This document shows, piece after piece, positions 16,908-25,184 of a stretch of DNA of 64,000 nucleotides. The notes below the pieces were generated by a model, which ran no database searches, was not told where the DNA came from, and saw only the letters and a program-made list of their open reading frames with translations. Source of the DNA: Micromonospora halotolerans (GTDB taxonomy: Bacteria; Actinomycetota; Actinomycetes; Mycobacteriales; Micromonosporaceae); NCBI RefSeq assembly GCF_032108445.1, contig NZ_CP134876.1, forward strand, positions 5,022,001-5,086,000, in the 5' to 3' direction. Numbering within the stretch: position 1 is the stretch's first letter; each line of letters starts with the position of its first letter. Made by a program: the position numbers and the translations under genes.

Positions 16908-17018
16908 GGCCACGCTTGCACCGGCGGCTGCCGGTGCCTGGTCCTCACCCGGGGCACCCCACCGCGGAGGAGGGTTGCCGGCCAGCGAGCCGGGGCTTGG
17001 CGCTGGCGCTCATGACCT
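16908..17018 (-). promoter_or_regulatory. SAM-IV riboswitch
   Basis: The minus-strand sequence follows the actinobacterial SAM-IV aptamer (Rfam family SAM-IV) almost base for base as I know it. It runs GGTCATGAG, then the CCAGCGCCAAGCCCCGGC block, CTGGCCGGCAACCCTCC, CGCGGTGGGGTGCCCCGGG and GACCAGG. A 3' hairpin (ACCGGC with GCCGGT) and a CAAGCGTGG tail follow. It binds S-adenosylmethionine and normally lowers expression of downstream genes. Immediately downstream CCTGGTACCCAGG can fold on itself or pair with the aptamer 3' strand, a plausible switch. It controls the leader peptide and the amino-acid importer. Confidence 0.92.
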
Positions 17019-17085
17019 GCCGAGAAGGCTAGCAGGAGGGCGGCCCGGGCCGTCCAGCCGTTATGACCACCCTCACGCCCGCGCC

Positions 17086-18561
17086 TTACCGGCGGGCCGG
17101 CATGACCGGGGCGTCCCGGCCGGTGCCGTGCCGCGACGGCGTGCGCTGCTCGTGGTAGTCCTGCTCGACGTTGACCGTCCAGACGTCGTGGCCGGCGTCG
17201 AGGGCGATGTTCTCGGCGGCCAGCATGGCGGTGAGCATCGAGTGGTCGGCGTTGTTGTAGCGGTGCATCCCGTTGCGCCCCACCGGGTGCACGTTCGGCA
17301 CCTCGCGGGCCAGCCAGTCCCGGATCACGTCCACGTTGTGCTGGTAGCGCTCGTCGTAGACCGGGTACGCCTTCGGCATCCGGACCACGTAGCCGGCCTC
17401 CACGCAGCCGGGCCGGACCAGCCCCAGCCGCTCCAGCTCGGCGGTGGCGAAGGCGACCAGGTCCGCGTCCGGGGTCCGCCACATCTCGTCGTCCTCGAAC
17501 ACGAAGTACTCCAGCCCGAGGCAGGTCCGCCCGTCCTTCACGAGGTACGGCGACCAGGAGCCGAAGTTCTGGATCCGGCCCACCCGGGCGGCCGGGTCGT
17601 GCACGTAGATCCAGTTGTCCGGGAAGGAGAACTCCTCCGGGACCACCAGCGCGACGGTCAGGAAGTCCCGGTACCGCAGGTCGTCGGCGGCGGCCCGGAC
17701 CTCCGGCGGGGCCTCCGGGCGCATGGCCCGCACCAGCGCCGAGATGGGCATCGAGGAGATCACGTGGTCGGCCGCCTCGGTGCGCTCGCCGTCGGCGCCG
17801 ACCACCGTGACGGCGGTGGCGCGCCGTCCCGCCGGGTCCCGGTGCACCTCCGTCACCCAGGTGTTGGTGCGTACCGTGGCGCCGCGCTTCTCCACCTCCT
17901 CGGTGCAGCGCTCCCACATCATCCCGGGGCCGTGCTTCGGGTACTGGAACTCCTCGATGAGGCTGGTCACGTCCTTGCGGTTGCGCTTGGGCAGCAGCGC
18001 GTTGAGCACCGCGGTGGACAGCGACAGGTTCTTGATCCGCTGGGCGGCCCAGTCGGCCTGCAACTGGTCGGCCGGCATCCCCCAGACCTTCTCGGTGTAC
18101 GTCTTGAAGAACTTCGAGTAGAGCCGCCAGCCGAACCGGGCCGACACCCACCCCTCGAAGTGCGACTGGTCCTTCGGCGGGCGCAGCCGGGCCCGCCCGT
18201 ACGACCCGACGCAGCGCAGCGCCTCCACGAGGCCGAGGTTGCGCAGCGCGTTGCCGGCGTTGAGCGGGTAGTCGTAGAGGGCGCCCCGGTAGTAGATCCT
18301 GCTCATCCGGGGCCGGAGCAGGAAGTCCTCGTCGGGCAGGATCTCGTGCCAGAAGTCCTCGACGCGGGAGACCTTGGTGAAGAACCGGTGCCCGCCGATG
18401 TCGAACCGCCAGCCGTCCCGCTCCACCGTGCGGCTGATCCCGCCGACGACGTCGTCGGCCTCGTAGACCCGAACCGGCTCGCCGTGCCGCAGCAGCTCGT
18501 ACGCGGCGGTCAGCCCCGCGGGCCCCGCCCCGATGACCACGGTCCCGTTGCCGTCACCCAT
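17086..18561 (-). CDS. FAD-dependent amine-oxidase-fold protein, UDP-galactopyranose-mutase-like
   Basis: Protein of 491 residues. The N-terminal dinucleotide motif is [17 protein letters not shown], followed by [14 protein letters not shown] and FDIGGHRFF, the pattern of protoporphyrinogen oxidase/UGM-like flavoproteins. The ending [20 protein letters not shown] is typical of the sugar-mutase-like actinobacterial group. It likely works on a nucleotide-linked sugar for surface glycan synthesis. It is divergent (200 bases) from a PIG-V-like mannosyltransferase at 18762. Substrate is inferred, not shown. Confidence 0.78.
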   Translation of the reverse strand: MGDGNGTVVIGAGPAGLTAAYELLRHGEPVRVYEADDVVGGISRTVERDGWRFDIGGHRFFTKVSRVEDFWHEILPDEDFLLRPRMSRIYYRGALYDYPLNAGNALRNLGLVEALRCVGSYGRARLRPPKDQSHFEGWVSARFGWRLYSKFFKTYTEKVWGMPADQLQADWAAQRIKNLSLSTAVLNALLPKRNRKDVTSLIEEFQYPKHGPGMMWERCTEEVEKRGATVRTNTWVTEVHRDPAGRRATAVTVVGADGERTEAADHVISSMPISALVRAMRPEAPPEVRAAADDLRYRDFLTVALVVPEEFSFPDNWIYVHDPAARVGRIQNFGSWSPYLVKDGRTCLGLEYFVFEDDEMWRTPDADLVAFATAELERLGLVRPGCVEAGYVVRMPKAYPVYDERYQHNVDVIRDWLAREVPNVHPVGRNGMHRYNNADHSMLTAMLAAENIALDAGHDVWTVNVEQDYHEQRTPSRHGTGRDAPVMPARR

Positions 18562-18761
18562 GCCGTCCGCGCCCCCCGCCGCCAGCCTGCCGATGCGGCA
18601 GCGCCCTTACCCGTCCTGCCGCCCGACTCACCTGCGCCCGCGATCCGCGACGCCCGGGTCACCCGTTCGGGGTCCGGCGGGTGTGAACCGGGGCGGAACG
18701 GGGATGCGGGGTCGGTTTCCCGGTCCGGGGGTCGGTCGCGGGGGCGACCGGCGGGAGCGGG

Positions 18762-20033
18762 ATGGCGGACGAGCGGCGGGCCGGAACGGCGGAAGTACCC
18801 GGCCCCGACCTGCGGCCCAGCGCACGCGCCCGGCTGGGTTCGGCGGGCGGGCGGCTGGCCGCGCGGATTCCCGCGCCCTGGGGCTTCGTGCTCGCCGTCT
18901 TCGTCGGCTCGAAGGTCGTGCTCAGCCTGGTCGGCGTGCTGGTGCTGACGGCCTGGGACGGGGTGCCCGGCGCGCCGCCTGAGGACGAGGCGATGATGCG
19001 GTCCCAGCAGGACGCGATCTCCTCGCACCGCTGGTTCTCGCTCTGGTTCGCCTGGGACTCGTTCCTCTACGACCACCTGGCCCGGGTGCCGCTGGACCGG
19101 CCGTGGCACGACTTCGGTTTCCCGCTGCTCTACCCGTTCCTGGCCCGGCCCCTCGCGCCGCTGCTCGGCGGGCACACCGCCTGGGCGCTGCTGGTGGTCG
19201 CCAACGTGGCGCTGCTGTTCCAGCTCTGGTTCGCGTACCGGCTGGGGGCCCGGCTGCTCGGCGGCGGCGACCCGGACGCGGCCGGCGCGGACGGCCGGCG
19301 GGCGGTGCGGTACCTGCTGCTCCTGCCGACGGCGTTCCTGTTCCAGGCGGCGCTGACCGAGTCGCTCTTCGTCTGCCTCGCCCTGGCCGCCTTCTGGTAC
19401 GCCGAGCAGCGCCGCTGGCTGGTGGTCGGGATCATCGGCTACTTCCTGGCGATGAGCCGCTCGGTCGGCTTCGTGGTGGTGATCCCGCTGGCCCTGGTGC
19501 TGCTGCGCCAGCACGACTGGCGCCTCGACCCGCGCAGCCTCGCGCGCTACCTGCGGCGGGGCTGGCCGCTGCTGCTGGTGCCGGCCGGCTGGCTGACCTT
19601 CATGGCGTTCTGCCGCTGGCAGGGCGGCGACTGGTTCGCCTACCAGCACGCCCAGGAGAAGGGCTGGGGCATCAAGGTGCAGAACCCGCTCGGGGTGGCC
19701 GGGTCGGCGCTGATCGGCGACAACTCGGCCAACGCGTTCCGGGTCTGGATCGCCGTGGCCATGCTGCTCGTGGCGGGCGTCGGCCTGCGCCGGCGGGCCG
19801 ACTGGCCGTACCTGGTCTACACGGTGATCGTGGTGCTCGTGCCGCTGTCGATGGGCCCGCCGGTGTACAAGAGCCTGCTGCGCTACCTGCTGGCCGCGTT
19901 CCCGGTGGCGTTCGTGCTGGCCCGCTGGGCCCGCCGGCCCGGCCTCGACGGCTGGCTCACCGCCGGGCTGGCGCTGCTCCAGGGTGCGTTGTTCGCCGTG
20001 TGGCTGACCTACTGGACCCACCTCATCATCTGA
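18762..20033 (+). CDS. PIG-V-like polytopic mannosyltransferase
   Basis: Membrane protein of 423 residues with about nine hydrophobic helices. The conserved first loop FAWDSFLYDHLARVPLDRPW matches the WD-x-x-Y/H motif of GPI-mannosyltransferase II-like bacterial enzymes that use polyprenyl-phosphate-mannose outside the membrane. ALTESLFVCLALAAFWYAE and the late SMGPPVYKSLLRYLLAAFP are also typical. A Shine-Dalgarno-like GGGAGCGGG precedes the ATG. Together with the divergent flavoprotein it probably builds a surface mannoconjugate. Confidence 0.8.
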   Translation: MADERRAGTAEVPGPDLRPSARARLGSAGGRLAARIPAPWGFVLAVFVGSKVVLSLVGVLVLTAWDGVPGAPPEDEAMMRSQQDAISSHRWFSLWFAWDSFLYDHLARVPLDRPWHDFGFPLLYPFLARPLAPLLGGHTAWALLVVANVALLFQLWFAYRLGARLLGGGDPDAAGADGRRAVRYLLLLPTAFLFQAALTESLFVCLALAAFWYAEQRRWLVVGIIGYFLAMSRSVGFVVVIPLALVLLRQHDWRLDPRSLARYLRRGWPLLLVPAGWLTFMAFCRWQGGDWFAYQHAQEKGWGIKVQNPLGVAGSALIGDNSANAFRVWIAVAMLLVAGVGLRRRADWPYLVYTVIVVLVPLSMGPPVYKSLLRYLLAAFPVAFVLARWARRPGLDGWLTAGLALLQGALFAVWLTYWTHLII

Positions 20034-20076
20034 CCGCCGCCGGGCACGGCGGCCGGCCGGGCCGCAGAATGGCCGG

Positions 20077-20541
20077 ATGAGCGACCGGCGGGTGACCCTC
20101 GACGACCTCGGCGCCTGGCTGATCAAGGGCAACGCGGACGCCGTGGACCTGACCGGCCGCTTCGCCGCCGACCCGGCGGTGCCGACCTGGTGCGTCCGGC
20201 CGGGCTACCGGGTCCGGCTGATGCGGGCCGGGCAGCCCGTGGTGTTCTGGGCCAGCGGCAGCCGCGGCCGGGCGCCGTACGGCGTGTGGGGCGTGGGCCG
20301 GGTCGCCGCCGCGCCGCGCCCCGGCCCGCCGGGCGAGCCGTGGACCCTGCCGCTGGACCTGACGATCCTCGACGAGCCGCTGCGGGTACGCCGGGAGCTG
20401 CTGCGGGCCGACGGGCGGCTGGCCGGGGCCGAGGTGTTCCGGCAGCCGCAGGCGGCGAACCCCTCGTACCTGACCGTCGCGCAGTTCGCCGCGCTCCGCG
20501 ACCACCTCCCCGCACCGCATGGTCCGGCCCGGCCCGGGTAG
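20077..20541 (+). CDS. EVE/PUA-like domain protein
   Basis: Protein of 154 residues resembling EVE-type PUA-fold proteins: WLIKGNADAVDL near the start, WCVRPGYRVRLMRAGQPVVFW and YGVWGVGRV. EVE domains read modified bases in DNA or RNA, but no partner nuclease is fused here. No Shine-Dalgarno is visible. CAGAAT six bases before the ATG suggests a leaderless transcript. It is followed 32 bases later by hflX. Confidence 0.6.
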   Translation: MSDRRVTLDDLGAWLIKGNADAVDLTGRFAADPAVPTWCVRPGYRVRLMRAGQPVVFWASGSRGRAPYGVWGVGRVAAAPRPGPPGEPWTLPLDLTILDEPLRVRRELLRADGRLAGAEVFRQPQAANPSYLTVAQFAALRDHLPAPHGPARPG

Positions 20542-20573
20542 ATCGGACCGATGCCGGATTAGCGAGGTGGGCG

Positions 20574-21722
20574 ATGGCGGGTACCTGGTTGATGGGCGCG
20601 GGCGCCACGGCGTCGGGGCGACGGCCGACCGCCGTCCTGGTGGCGGTGCACCCCGAGGACGGGGACGGCAGCGGCCCGGGAAGCGCCACCTCGCTGGCCG
20701 AGCTGAGCCGCCTGGCGGACACCGACGGGCTGGCCGTCGCCGAGTCGGTGGTGCAGAACCGGACCCGGCCCGACCCGGCCACCTACGTCGGCTCCGGCAA
20801 GGTGGACGAGCTGGCCGCGGTGGCCGAGCGGACCCACGCCGACGTGGTGATCGCCGACGGCGAGCTGAGCCCCGGTCAGGTGCGCAACCTGGAGGAACGC
20901 ACCGGGGTGCGGGTGGTCGACCGGACCGCGCTGATCCTGGACATCTTCGCCGAGCACGCCCGCACCAGCGAGGGCCGGGTGCAGGTGGAGCTGGCGCAGA
21001 TCGCGTACCAGCTGCCCCGGTTGCGCGGCGACGGCCGCGCGCTGTCCCGGGTGGGTGGTGGCCGGATGGCCGGCGGCGCCGGCATGGGCGTCCGCGGCCC
21101 CGGTGAGATGAAGCTGGAGACCCAGCGTCGCCGGCTGCGGCAGCGGGCCACCCGGCTGCGGGGCAACGTCCGCGAGCTGGCCCGACGGCGGGAGCGCAAC
21201 CGCGGCCGGCGGGCGCGGAACCGGGTGCCCTCGGTGGCCATCACGGGCTACACCAACGCCGGCAAGTCGGCCCTGCTCAACCGCCTCACCGGGGCGGACG
21301 CGCAGGTCCAGGACGTGCTCTTCGCGACGCTCGACCCGACGGTGCGGCGGATCTCCACGGGCGACCTCACCTACACGGTCACCGACACGGTCGGGTTCGT
21401 CCGGCACCTGCCCCACCAACTGGTCGACGCGTTCCGCTCGACGCTGGAGGAGGTGAGCGGCAGCGACCTGGTGCTGCACGTGGTGGACGCCGCGGCGCCG
21501 GACGCGCTGGAGCAGATCACCACGGTGCACGGCGTGCTGCACGAGATCGGCGCGGGGGACGTGCCCGAGCTGCTGGTGCTCAACAAGATCGACGTGGCGC
21601 CCGCGGAGTGGGTGGACGCGCTCTGCCGCGCCTGCCCGGGGGCCGTGCCGGTGTCGGCGCTGACCGGCGAGGGCGTGGACCGGCTGCGCGCCGCGCTGGC
21701 CGCCCGACTGGGTCGCCACTGA
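20574..21722 (+). CDS. hflX: GTPase HflX (ribosome-splitting/rescue GTPase)
   Basis: Protein of 382 residues. Residues 1-170 form the HflX N-terminal ATP/ribosome-binding domain (RPDPATYVGSGKVDEL, GELSPGQVRNLEERTG, EGRVQVELAQIAYQLPRL), including the Gly-rich loop GGRMAGGAGMGVRGPGE. The G domain has G1 GYTNAGKSALLN, G3 DTVGF and G4 NKID. It splits stalled 70S ribosomes after heat or antibiotic stress. The ATG at 20574 is preceded by GAGGTGG. It is a little shorter than many actinobacterial copies, which carry longer N-termini. Confidence 0.95.
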   Translation: MAGTWLMGAGATASGRRPTAVLVAVHPEDGDGSGPGSATSLAELSRLADTDGLAVAESVVQNRTRPDPATYVGSGKVDELAAVAERTHADVVIADGELSPGQVRNLEERTGVRVVDRTALILDIFAEHARTSEGRVQVELAQIAYQLPRLRGDGRALSRVGGGRMAGGAGMGVRGPGEMKLETQRRRLRQRATRLRGNVRELARRRERNRGRRARNRVPSVAITGYTNAGKSALLNRLTGADAQVQDVLFATLDPTVRRISTGDLTYTVTDTVGFVRHLPHQLVDAFRSTLEEVSGSDLVLHVVDAAAPDALEQITTVHGVLHEIGAGDVPELLVLNKIDVAPAEWVDALCRACPGAVPVSALTGEGVDRLRAALAARLGRH

Positions 21723-21733
21723 GCCTGCCGGGT

Positions 21734-21763
21734 CTTGCTATGCAACTCGTTGCATAGCAAGAT
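21734..21763 (+). promoter_or_regulatory. PadR operator overlapping a leaderless promoter
   Basis: A perfect 12-bp inverted repeat with a 4-base spacer occupies 21734-21761 (CTTGCTATGCAA, CTCG, TTGCATAGCAAG). It contains a -35-like TTGCTA (21735-21740) and, 17 bases on, a -10-like CAAGAT (21758-21763), seven bases before the PadR ATG. Binding of a PadR dimer here would block polymerase, so autoregulation is likely. Confidence 0.75.
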
Positions 21764-21770
21764 GGCCGGC

Positions 21771-22346
21771 ATGTCGCTGGAGCACGCCATCCTCGTCTCG
21801 CTCCTGGAGCGACCCGCCTCCGGCTACGAGCTGGCCCGGCGCTTCGACCGCTCGATCGGCCGCTTCTGGACCGCCACCCACCAGCAGATCTACCGGGTCC
21901 TCAAGCGGATGGAGCACGACGACTGGCTCACCGCCGAGGAGATCGGCCAGGAGGGGTTGCCGGACAAGAAGGTCTGGTCGGTCACCCCCACCGGGCGATC
22001 CGCCCTGGTCACCTGGCTGCGCGCACCGGTACAGCCGGAGGCCGTCCGGCACGAGCTCGCCGTCAAGATCCGCGGCGCCGCGTTCGACGACGCGGCCGGC
22101 CGCGCCGCCCTGATCGCCGAGGTCGAGCGCTACCGCGCCGACCACGAGGCCACCCTCGCCGGCTACCTGGCCGGCGAGCGCCGCGACTTCCCCGACCCCA
22201 CCGCGTCGGACGCCCACGCGGCCCTCCAGCACGTTGTCCTGCGCGGCGGCATCGCGTACGAGCGCATGGTGCTGGCCTGGCTCGACGACGTCCTCGACAC
22301 CCTGCGCCACCTCGACCCCGCCACCGGTAGGAAGGCAACCCCGTGA
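21771..22346 (+). CDS. PadR-family transcriptional repressor
   Basis: Protein of 191 residues with an N-terminal winged helix (MSLEHAILVSLLERPASGYE, ATHQQIYRVLKRME, GLPDKKVWSVTPTGRSAL) and the C-terminal helical dimerisation domain (Vir_act_alpha_C type). The start at 21771 gives the usual PadR N-terminus and has CAAGAT seven bases upstream. An ATG at 21762 is in frame but lies directly on the operator. It overlaps the acyl-CoA dehydrogenase gene (GTGA), so it represses its own operon, presumably relieved by a fatty or aromatic acyl compound. Confidence 0.9.
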   Translation: MSLEHAILVSLLERPASGYELARRFDRSIGRFWTATHQQIYRVLKRMEHDDWLTAEEIGQEGLPDKKVWSVTPTGRSALVTWLRAPVQPEAVRHELAVKIRGAAFDDAAGRAALIAEVERYRADHEATLAGYLAGERRDFPDPTASDAHAALQHVVLRGGIAYERMVLAWLDDVLDTLRHLDPATGRKATP

Positions 22347-24064
22347 CCGACCCGCTGCTGTTCCACCCGCACCGCTACGACCCCGCCCACCTCGACGAGA
22401 CCTCCCGGCGGCTGCTGCGCGCCACCGTCGACTGGTTCGAGTCCCGCGGCAAGCGGGCCCTCGTGGACAGCTACAACCACCGCGAGTGGTACGCCGACTT
22501 CCTCGACTTCGCGGCCAAGGAGAGGCTCTTCGCCACCTTCCTCACCCCGGCCGCCGACGGCGGCGGCGACCCGGACAAGCGCTGGGACACCGCCCGCAAC
22601 GCGGCGCTCAGCGAGATCCTCGGCTTCTACGGCCTCGGCTACTGGTACACCTGGCAGGTCACCGTGCTCGGCCTCGGGCCGGTCTGGCAGAGCGGCAACG
22701 CCGCCGCCCGGGCCCGCGCCGCCGCGCTGCTCGACGAGGGGCACGTCATGGCGTTCGGCCTCTCCGAGCGACCGCACGGCGCCGACATCTACTCCACCGA
22801 CCTGCTGCTCACCCCGGACGCCGACGGCGGCTTCCGGGCCACCGGCGGCAAGTACTACATCGGCAACGGCAACGTCGCCGGGCTGGTCTCCGTCTTCGGT
22901 CGCCGCGCCGACGTCGAGGGCCCCGAGGGGTACGTCTTCTTCGCCGCCGACAGCCGGCACCCCGCGTACCGGCTGGTCCGCAACGTGGTCAACGCGCAGA
23001 TGTACGTCAGCGAGTTCCGCCTGGAGGACTACCCGGTGCGCGCCGAGGACGTGCTGCACACCGGCCCGGCCGCCTTCGACGCCGCGCTCAACACGGTCAA
23101 CGTCGGCAAGTTCAACCTCTGCACCGCCTCCATCGGCATCTGCGAACACGCCATGTACGAGGCGGTCACCCACGCCCACCAGCGGATCCTCTACGGCCGG
23201 CGGGTCACCGACTTCCCGCACGTGCGCCGCGAGCTGACCGACGCGTACGCCCGCCTGGTGGCCATGAAGCTGTTCAGCGACCGCGCGGTCGACTACTTCC
23301 GCTCGGCCGGTCCGGACGACCGGCGGTACCTGCTGTTCAATCCGATGACCAAGATGAAGGTCACCACCGAGGGCGAGAAGGTCATCGACCTGCTCTGGGA
23401 CGTGATCGCCGCCAAGGGCTTCGAGGCCGACACCTACTTCGACAAGGCCGCCAAGGACATCCGTGGCCTGCCGAAGCTGGAGGGCACGGTGCACGTCAAC
23501 CTGGCGCTGATCCTGAAGTTCATGCCCAACTACCTGTTCCGGCCGGCCGAGCACCCGCCCGTGCCGACCCGGCAGGATCCGGCCGACGACGAGTTCCTCT
23601 TCCGGCAGGGCCCGGCCCGCGGCCTCGGCGCGATCCGCTTCCACGACTGGCGCACCGCCTACGACGCGCACGCCCACCTGCCCAACGTGGCCCGCTTCCG
23701 CGAGCAGGCCGACGGGCTGGTCGCCCTGCTCGCCGCGCACGCCCCGGACGAGGCCCAGCAGCGGGACCTGGACTTCCTGCTCACCGTCGGCCAGCTCTTC
23801 GCGCTGGTCGTCTACGGCCAGCTGATCCTGGAGCAGGCCGAGCTGACCGGCCTCGACGCCGACCTGCTGGACGAGATCTTCGACCTGCTGGTCCGGGACT
23901 TCTCCGCGTACGCCACCGAGCTGCACGGCAAGGCGGCCACCACCGAGGCGCAGGCCGCCTGGGCGCTCGCCCACCTGCGCCGCCCGGTCACCGACGCCGA
24001 CCGCACCGCCCGGGTGTGGCAGCGGGTGGTCGCTCTGGCCGGCGCGTACGAGATGCACCCCTGA
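22343..24064 (+). CDS. Acyl-CoA dehydrogenase family protein
   Basis: Flavoprotein of 573 residues. The acyl-CoA dehydrogenase core is seen in AFGLSERPHGADIYSTD, a beta-barrel with GGKYYIGNGNVAGLV, and the helical C-terminal domain with VNVGKFNLCTASIGICEHAM and HQRILYGRRVTDFPHVRREL. It is longer than the usual 380 residues, with an extra C-terminal helical part like VLCAD-type or FadE-like enzymes. It would oxidise an acyl-CoA to the 2-enoyl form. Coupled to PadR, it is likely an inducible catabolic step. Substrate is not evident. Confidence 0.88.
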   Translation: MTDPLLFHPHRYDPAHLDETSRRLLRATVDWFESRGKRALVDSYNHREWYADFLDFAAKERLFATFLTPAADGGGDPDKRWDTARNAALSEILGFYGLGYWYTWQVTVLGLGPVWQSGNAAARARAAALLDEGHVMAFGLSERPHGADIYSTDLLLTPDADGGFRATGGKYYIGNGNVAGLVSVFGRRADVEGPEGYVFFAADSRHPAYRLVRNVVNAQMYVSEFRLEDYPVRAEDVLHTGPAAFDAALNTVNVGKFNLCTASIGICEHAMYEAVTHAHQRILYGRRVTDFPHVRRELTDAYARLVAMKLFSDRAVDYFRSAGPDDRRYLLFNPMTKMKVTTEGEKVIDLLWDVIAAKGFEADTYFDKAAKDIRGLPKLEGTVHVNLALILKFMPNYLFRPAEHPPVPTRQDPADDEFLFRQGPARGLGAIRFHDWRTAYDAHAHLPNVARFREQADGLVALLAAHAPDEAQQRDLDFLLTVGQLFALVVYGQLILEQAELTGLDADLLDEIFDLLVRDFSAYATELHGKAATTEAQAAWALAHLRRPVTDADRTARVWQRVVALAGAYEMHP

Positions 24065-24075
24065 CCGGTGGAAAC

Positions 24076-24097
24076 GGGGGCGCGCCGCGGCGCCCCC
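24076..24097 (+). terminator. Hairpin terminator after the acyl-CoA dehydrogenase gene
   Basis: An 8-bp perfect GC stem (GGGGGCGC with GCGCCCCC) and a 6-base loop start 12 bases after the stop codon. Confidence 0.65.
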
Positions 24098-24115
24098 GGC
24101 CGGTAGGTTGCTCGG

Positions 24116-24664
24116 ATGTTCGCCCTCGCCCTGACCGACGACGCCGAGCTGCGCCCGCTCATGCCGTGGCACGCCGACGAGTTCCTCGCCAACCTCGACC
24201 GCTGCCGGGAGCACATCACCCCCTGGGTGGGTGCGTCCTTCGTGGCCACCGACGCCGAGTCCGCGCGCCGGGTCCTGCAGAACTACGCCGACCGGTGGGC
24301 CCGCGACGACGGCGGGATCTGGGGCATCTGGCGGCACGGCACGCTGGTCGGCGGGGTGATGTTCGTGTCGCTCAGCACCACCACGGGCGTCGCCGAGGCC
24401 GGCTGCTGGCTGGAGCCCGGCGCCGAGGGCCAGGGCCTGGTCACCCGCGCCGCCCGGGTGATCATCGGCTGGGCGATCCGGGACCGCGGCATCCACCGGG
24501 TGGAGTGGGTCACCAAGGCCGACAACGCGCGCAGCATCGCCGTTGCCCGGCGGCTGGGGATGAGCCGTGACGGTGTGCTCCGCGAGGCCGCACCGGGGCC
24601 GGACGGCCGGGCCGACCTGGAGGTCTGGTCCGTCCTGGCCCCGGAGTGGAAGCCGGAGGGATAG
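24116..24664 (+). CDS. GNAT-family N-acetyltransferase (RimJ/RimL type)
   Basis: Protein of 182 residues. It has the RimJ/RimL acceptor-domain start LRPLMPWHADEFLANLDRCREHI, then the acetyl-CoA loop region GCWLEPGAEGQGLVTRAARV and VTKADNARSIAVARRLGMSRDG. It acetylates an amine, either a protein N-terminus or a small molecule. TAGGTT six bases before the ATG and no ribosome site indicate a leaderless transcript. Confidence 0.88.
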   Translation: MFALALTDDAELRPLMPWHADEFLANLDRCREHITPWVGASFVATDAESARRVLQNYADRWARDDGGIWGIWRHGTLVGGVMFVSLSTTTGVAEAGCWLEPGAEGQGLVTRAARVIIGWAIRDRGIHRVEWVTKADNARSIAVARRLGMSRDGVLREAAPGPDGRADLEVWSVLAPEWKPEG

Positions 24665-24730
24665 CCGGGAGGGACCCCGGCGATCGGCACGCGGCGCAGT
24701 TCTGTCGTACCCGGACGTCAACATGTGTCC

Positions 24731-25141
24731 ATGGCTGTCCCCGCACTGGCCGACCGGTCCCCCCAGCCGCGCGCCCTGCCGCTGCGCGAGGTCCGCACCC
24801 GGCTCACCCAGCTCGTCTCCCTCGCCGAGCTGACCGACACCGTCACCGTCGTCACCCGCGACGGCGACCCGCGCCCGGTCGCCGCGATCGTGCCCGCCGC
24901 GGCGGCACGCACGGCGGCGCAGGCCCGCGCCGACGCCGACCGGATCGCCGCGATCAGCGCCGGCTGGTCGCGCCGGCTGGAGGAGCTGCACCGGCAGAGC
25001 AGCCGGCGGCACGCCGCCGAGCTGCGCACGCTCACCGACGCCCTCGCCGAGGTCTGGGCCGAGCTGGACCGCCGCGCCCCGGCCGGCGACCCGGCGCTCG
25101 CCCGGCTCCGCGCCGCCCACGCCGACCTGCTGCGCGGCTGA
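24731..25141 (+). CDS. Phd/YefM-like antitoxin-fold protein without an adjacent toxin
   Basis: Protein of 136 residues. The N-terminal 55 residues resemble Phd/YefM antitoxins (LPLREVRTRLTQLVSLAEL, VVTRDGDPRPVAAIVPA). The rest is a long Arg/Ala-rich helix with heptad-like repeats. No PIN, Doc or RelE gene lies beside it. It could be an orphan DNA-binding antitoxin remnant or a stand-alone regulator. CAACAT six bases before the ATG fits a leaderless start. An in-frame GTG lies six bases earlier. Confidence 0.7.
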   Translation: MAVPALADRSPQPRALPLREVRTRLTQLVSLAELTDTVTVVTRDGDPRPVAAIVPAAAARTAAQARADADRIAAISAGWSRRLEELHRQSSRRHAAELRTLTDALAEVWAELDRRAPAGDPALARLRAAHADLLRG

Positions 25142-25145
25142 CGCA

Positions 25146-25174
25146 CGGCCTCCGACCACTCGGGCCGGAGGCCG
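25146..25174. terminator. Bidirectional hairpin between convergent genes
   Basis: A 9-bp perfect stem (CGGCCTCCG with CGGAGGCCG) and an 11-base loop lie between the Phd-like gene and the convergent pgi. Confidence 0.65.
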
Positions 25175-25184
25175 CCGGCGTACG

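Noticed and set aside
24731..25141. A complete type II toxin-antitoxin module
   Set aside because: Only the Phd/YefM-like half is seen. The neighbours are a GNAT gene and pgi, with no toxin family on either strand.
22163..25159. A 998-codon minus-strand frame across the PadR, dehydrogenase, GNAT and Phd-like genes
   Set aside because: It spans four clear plus-strand genes and their gaps, and the translation is low complexity.
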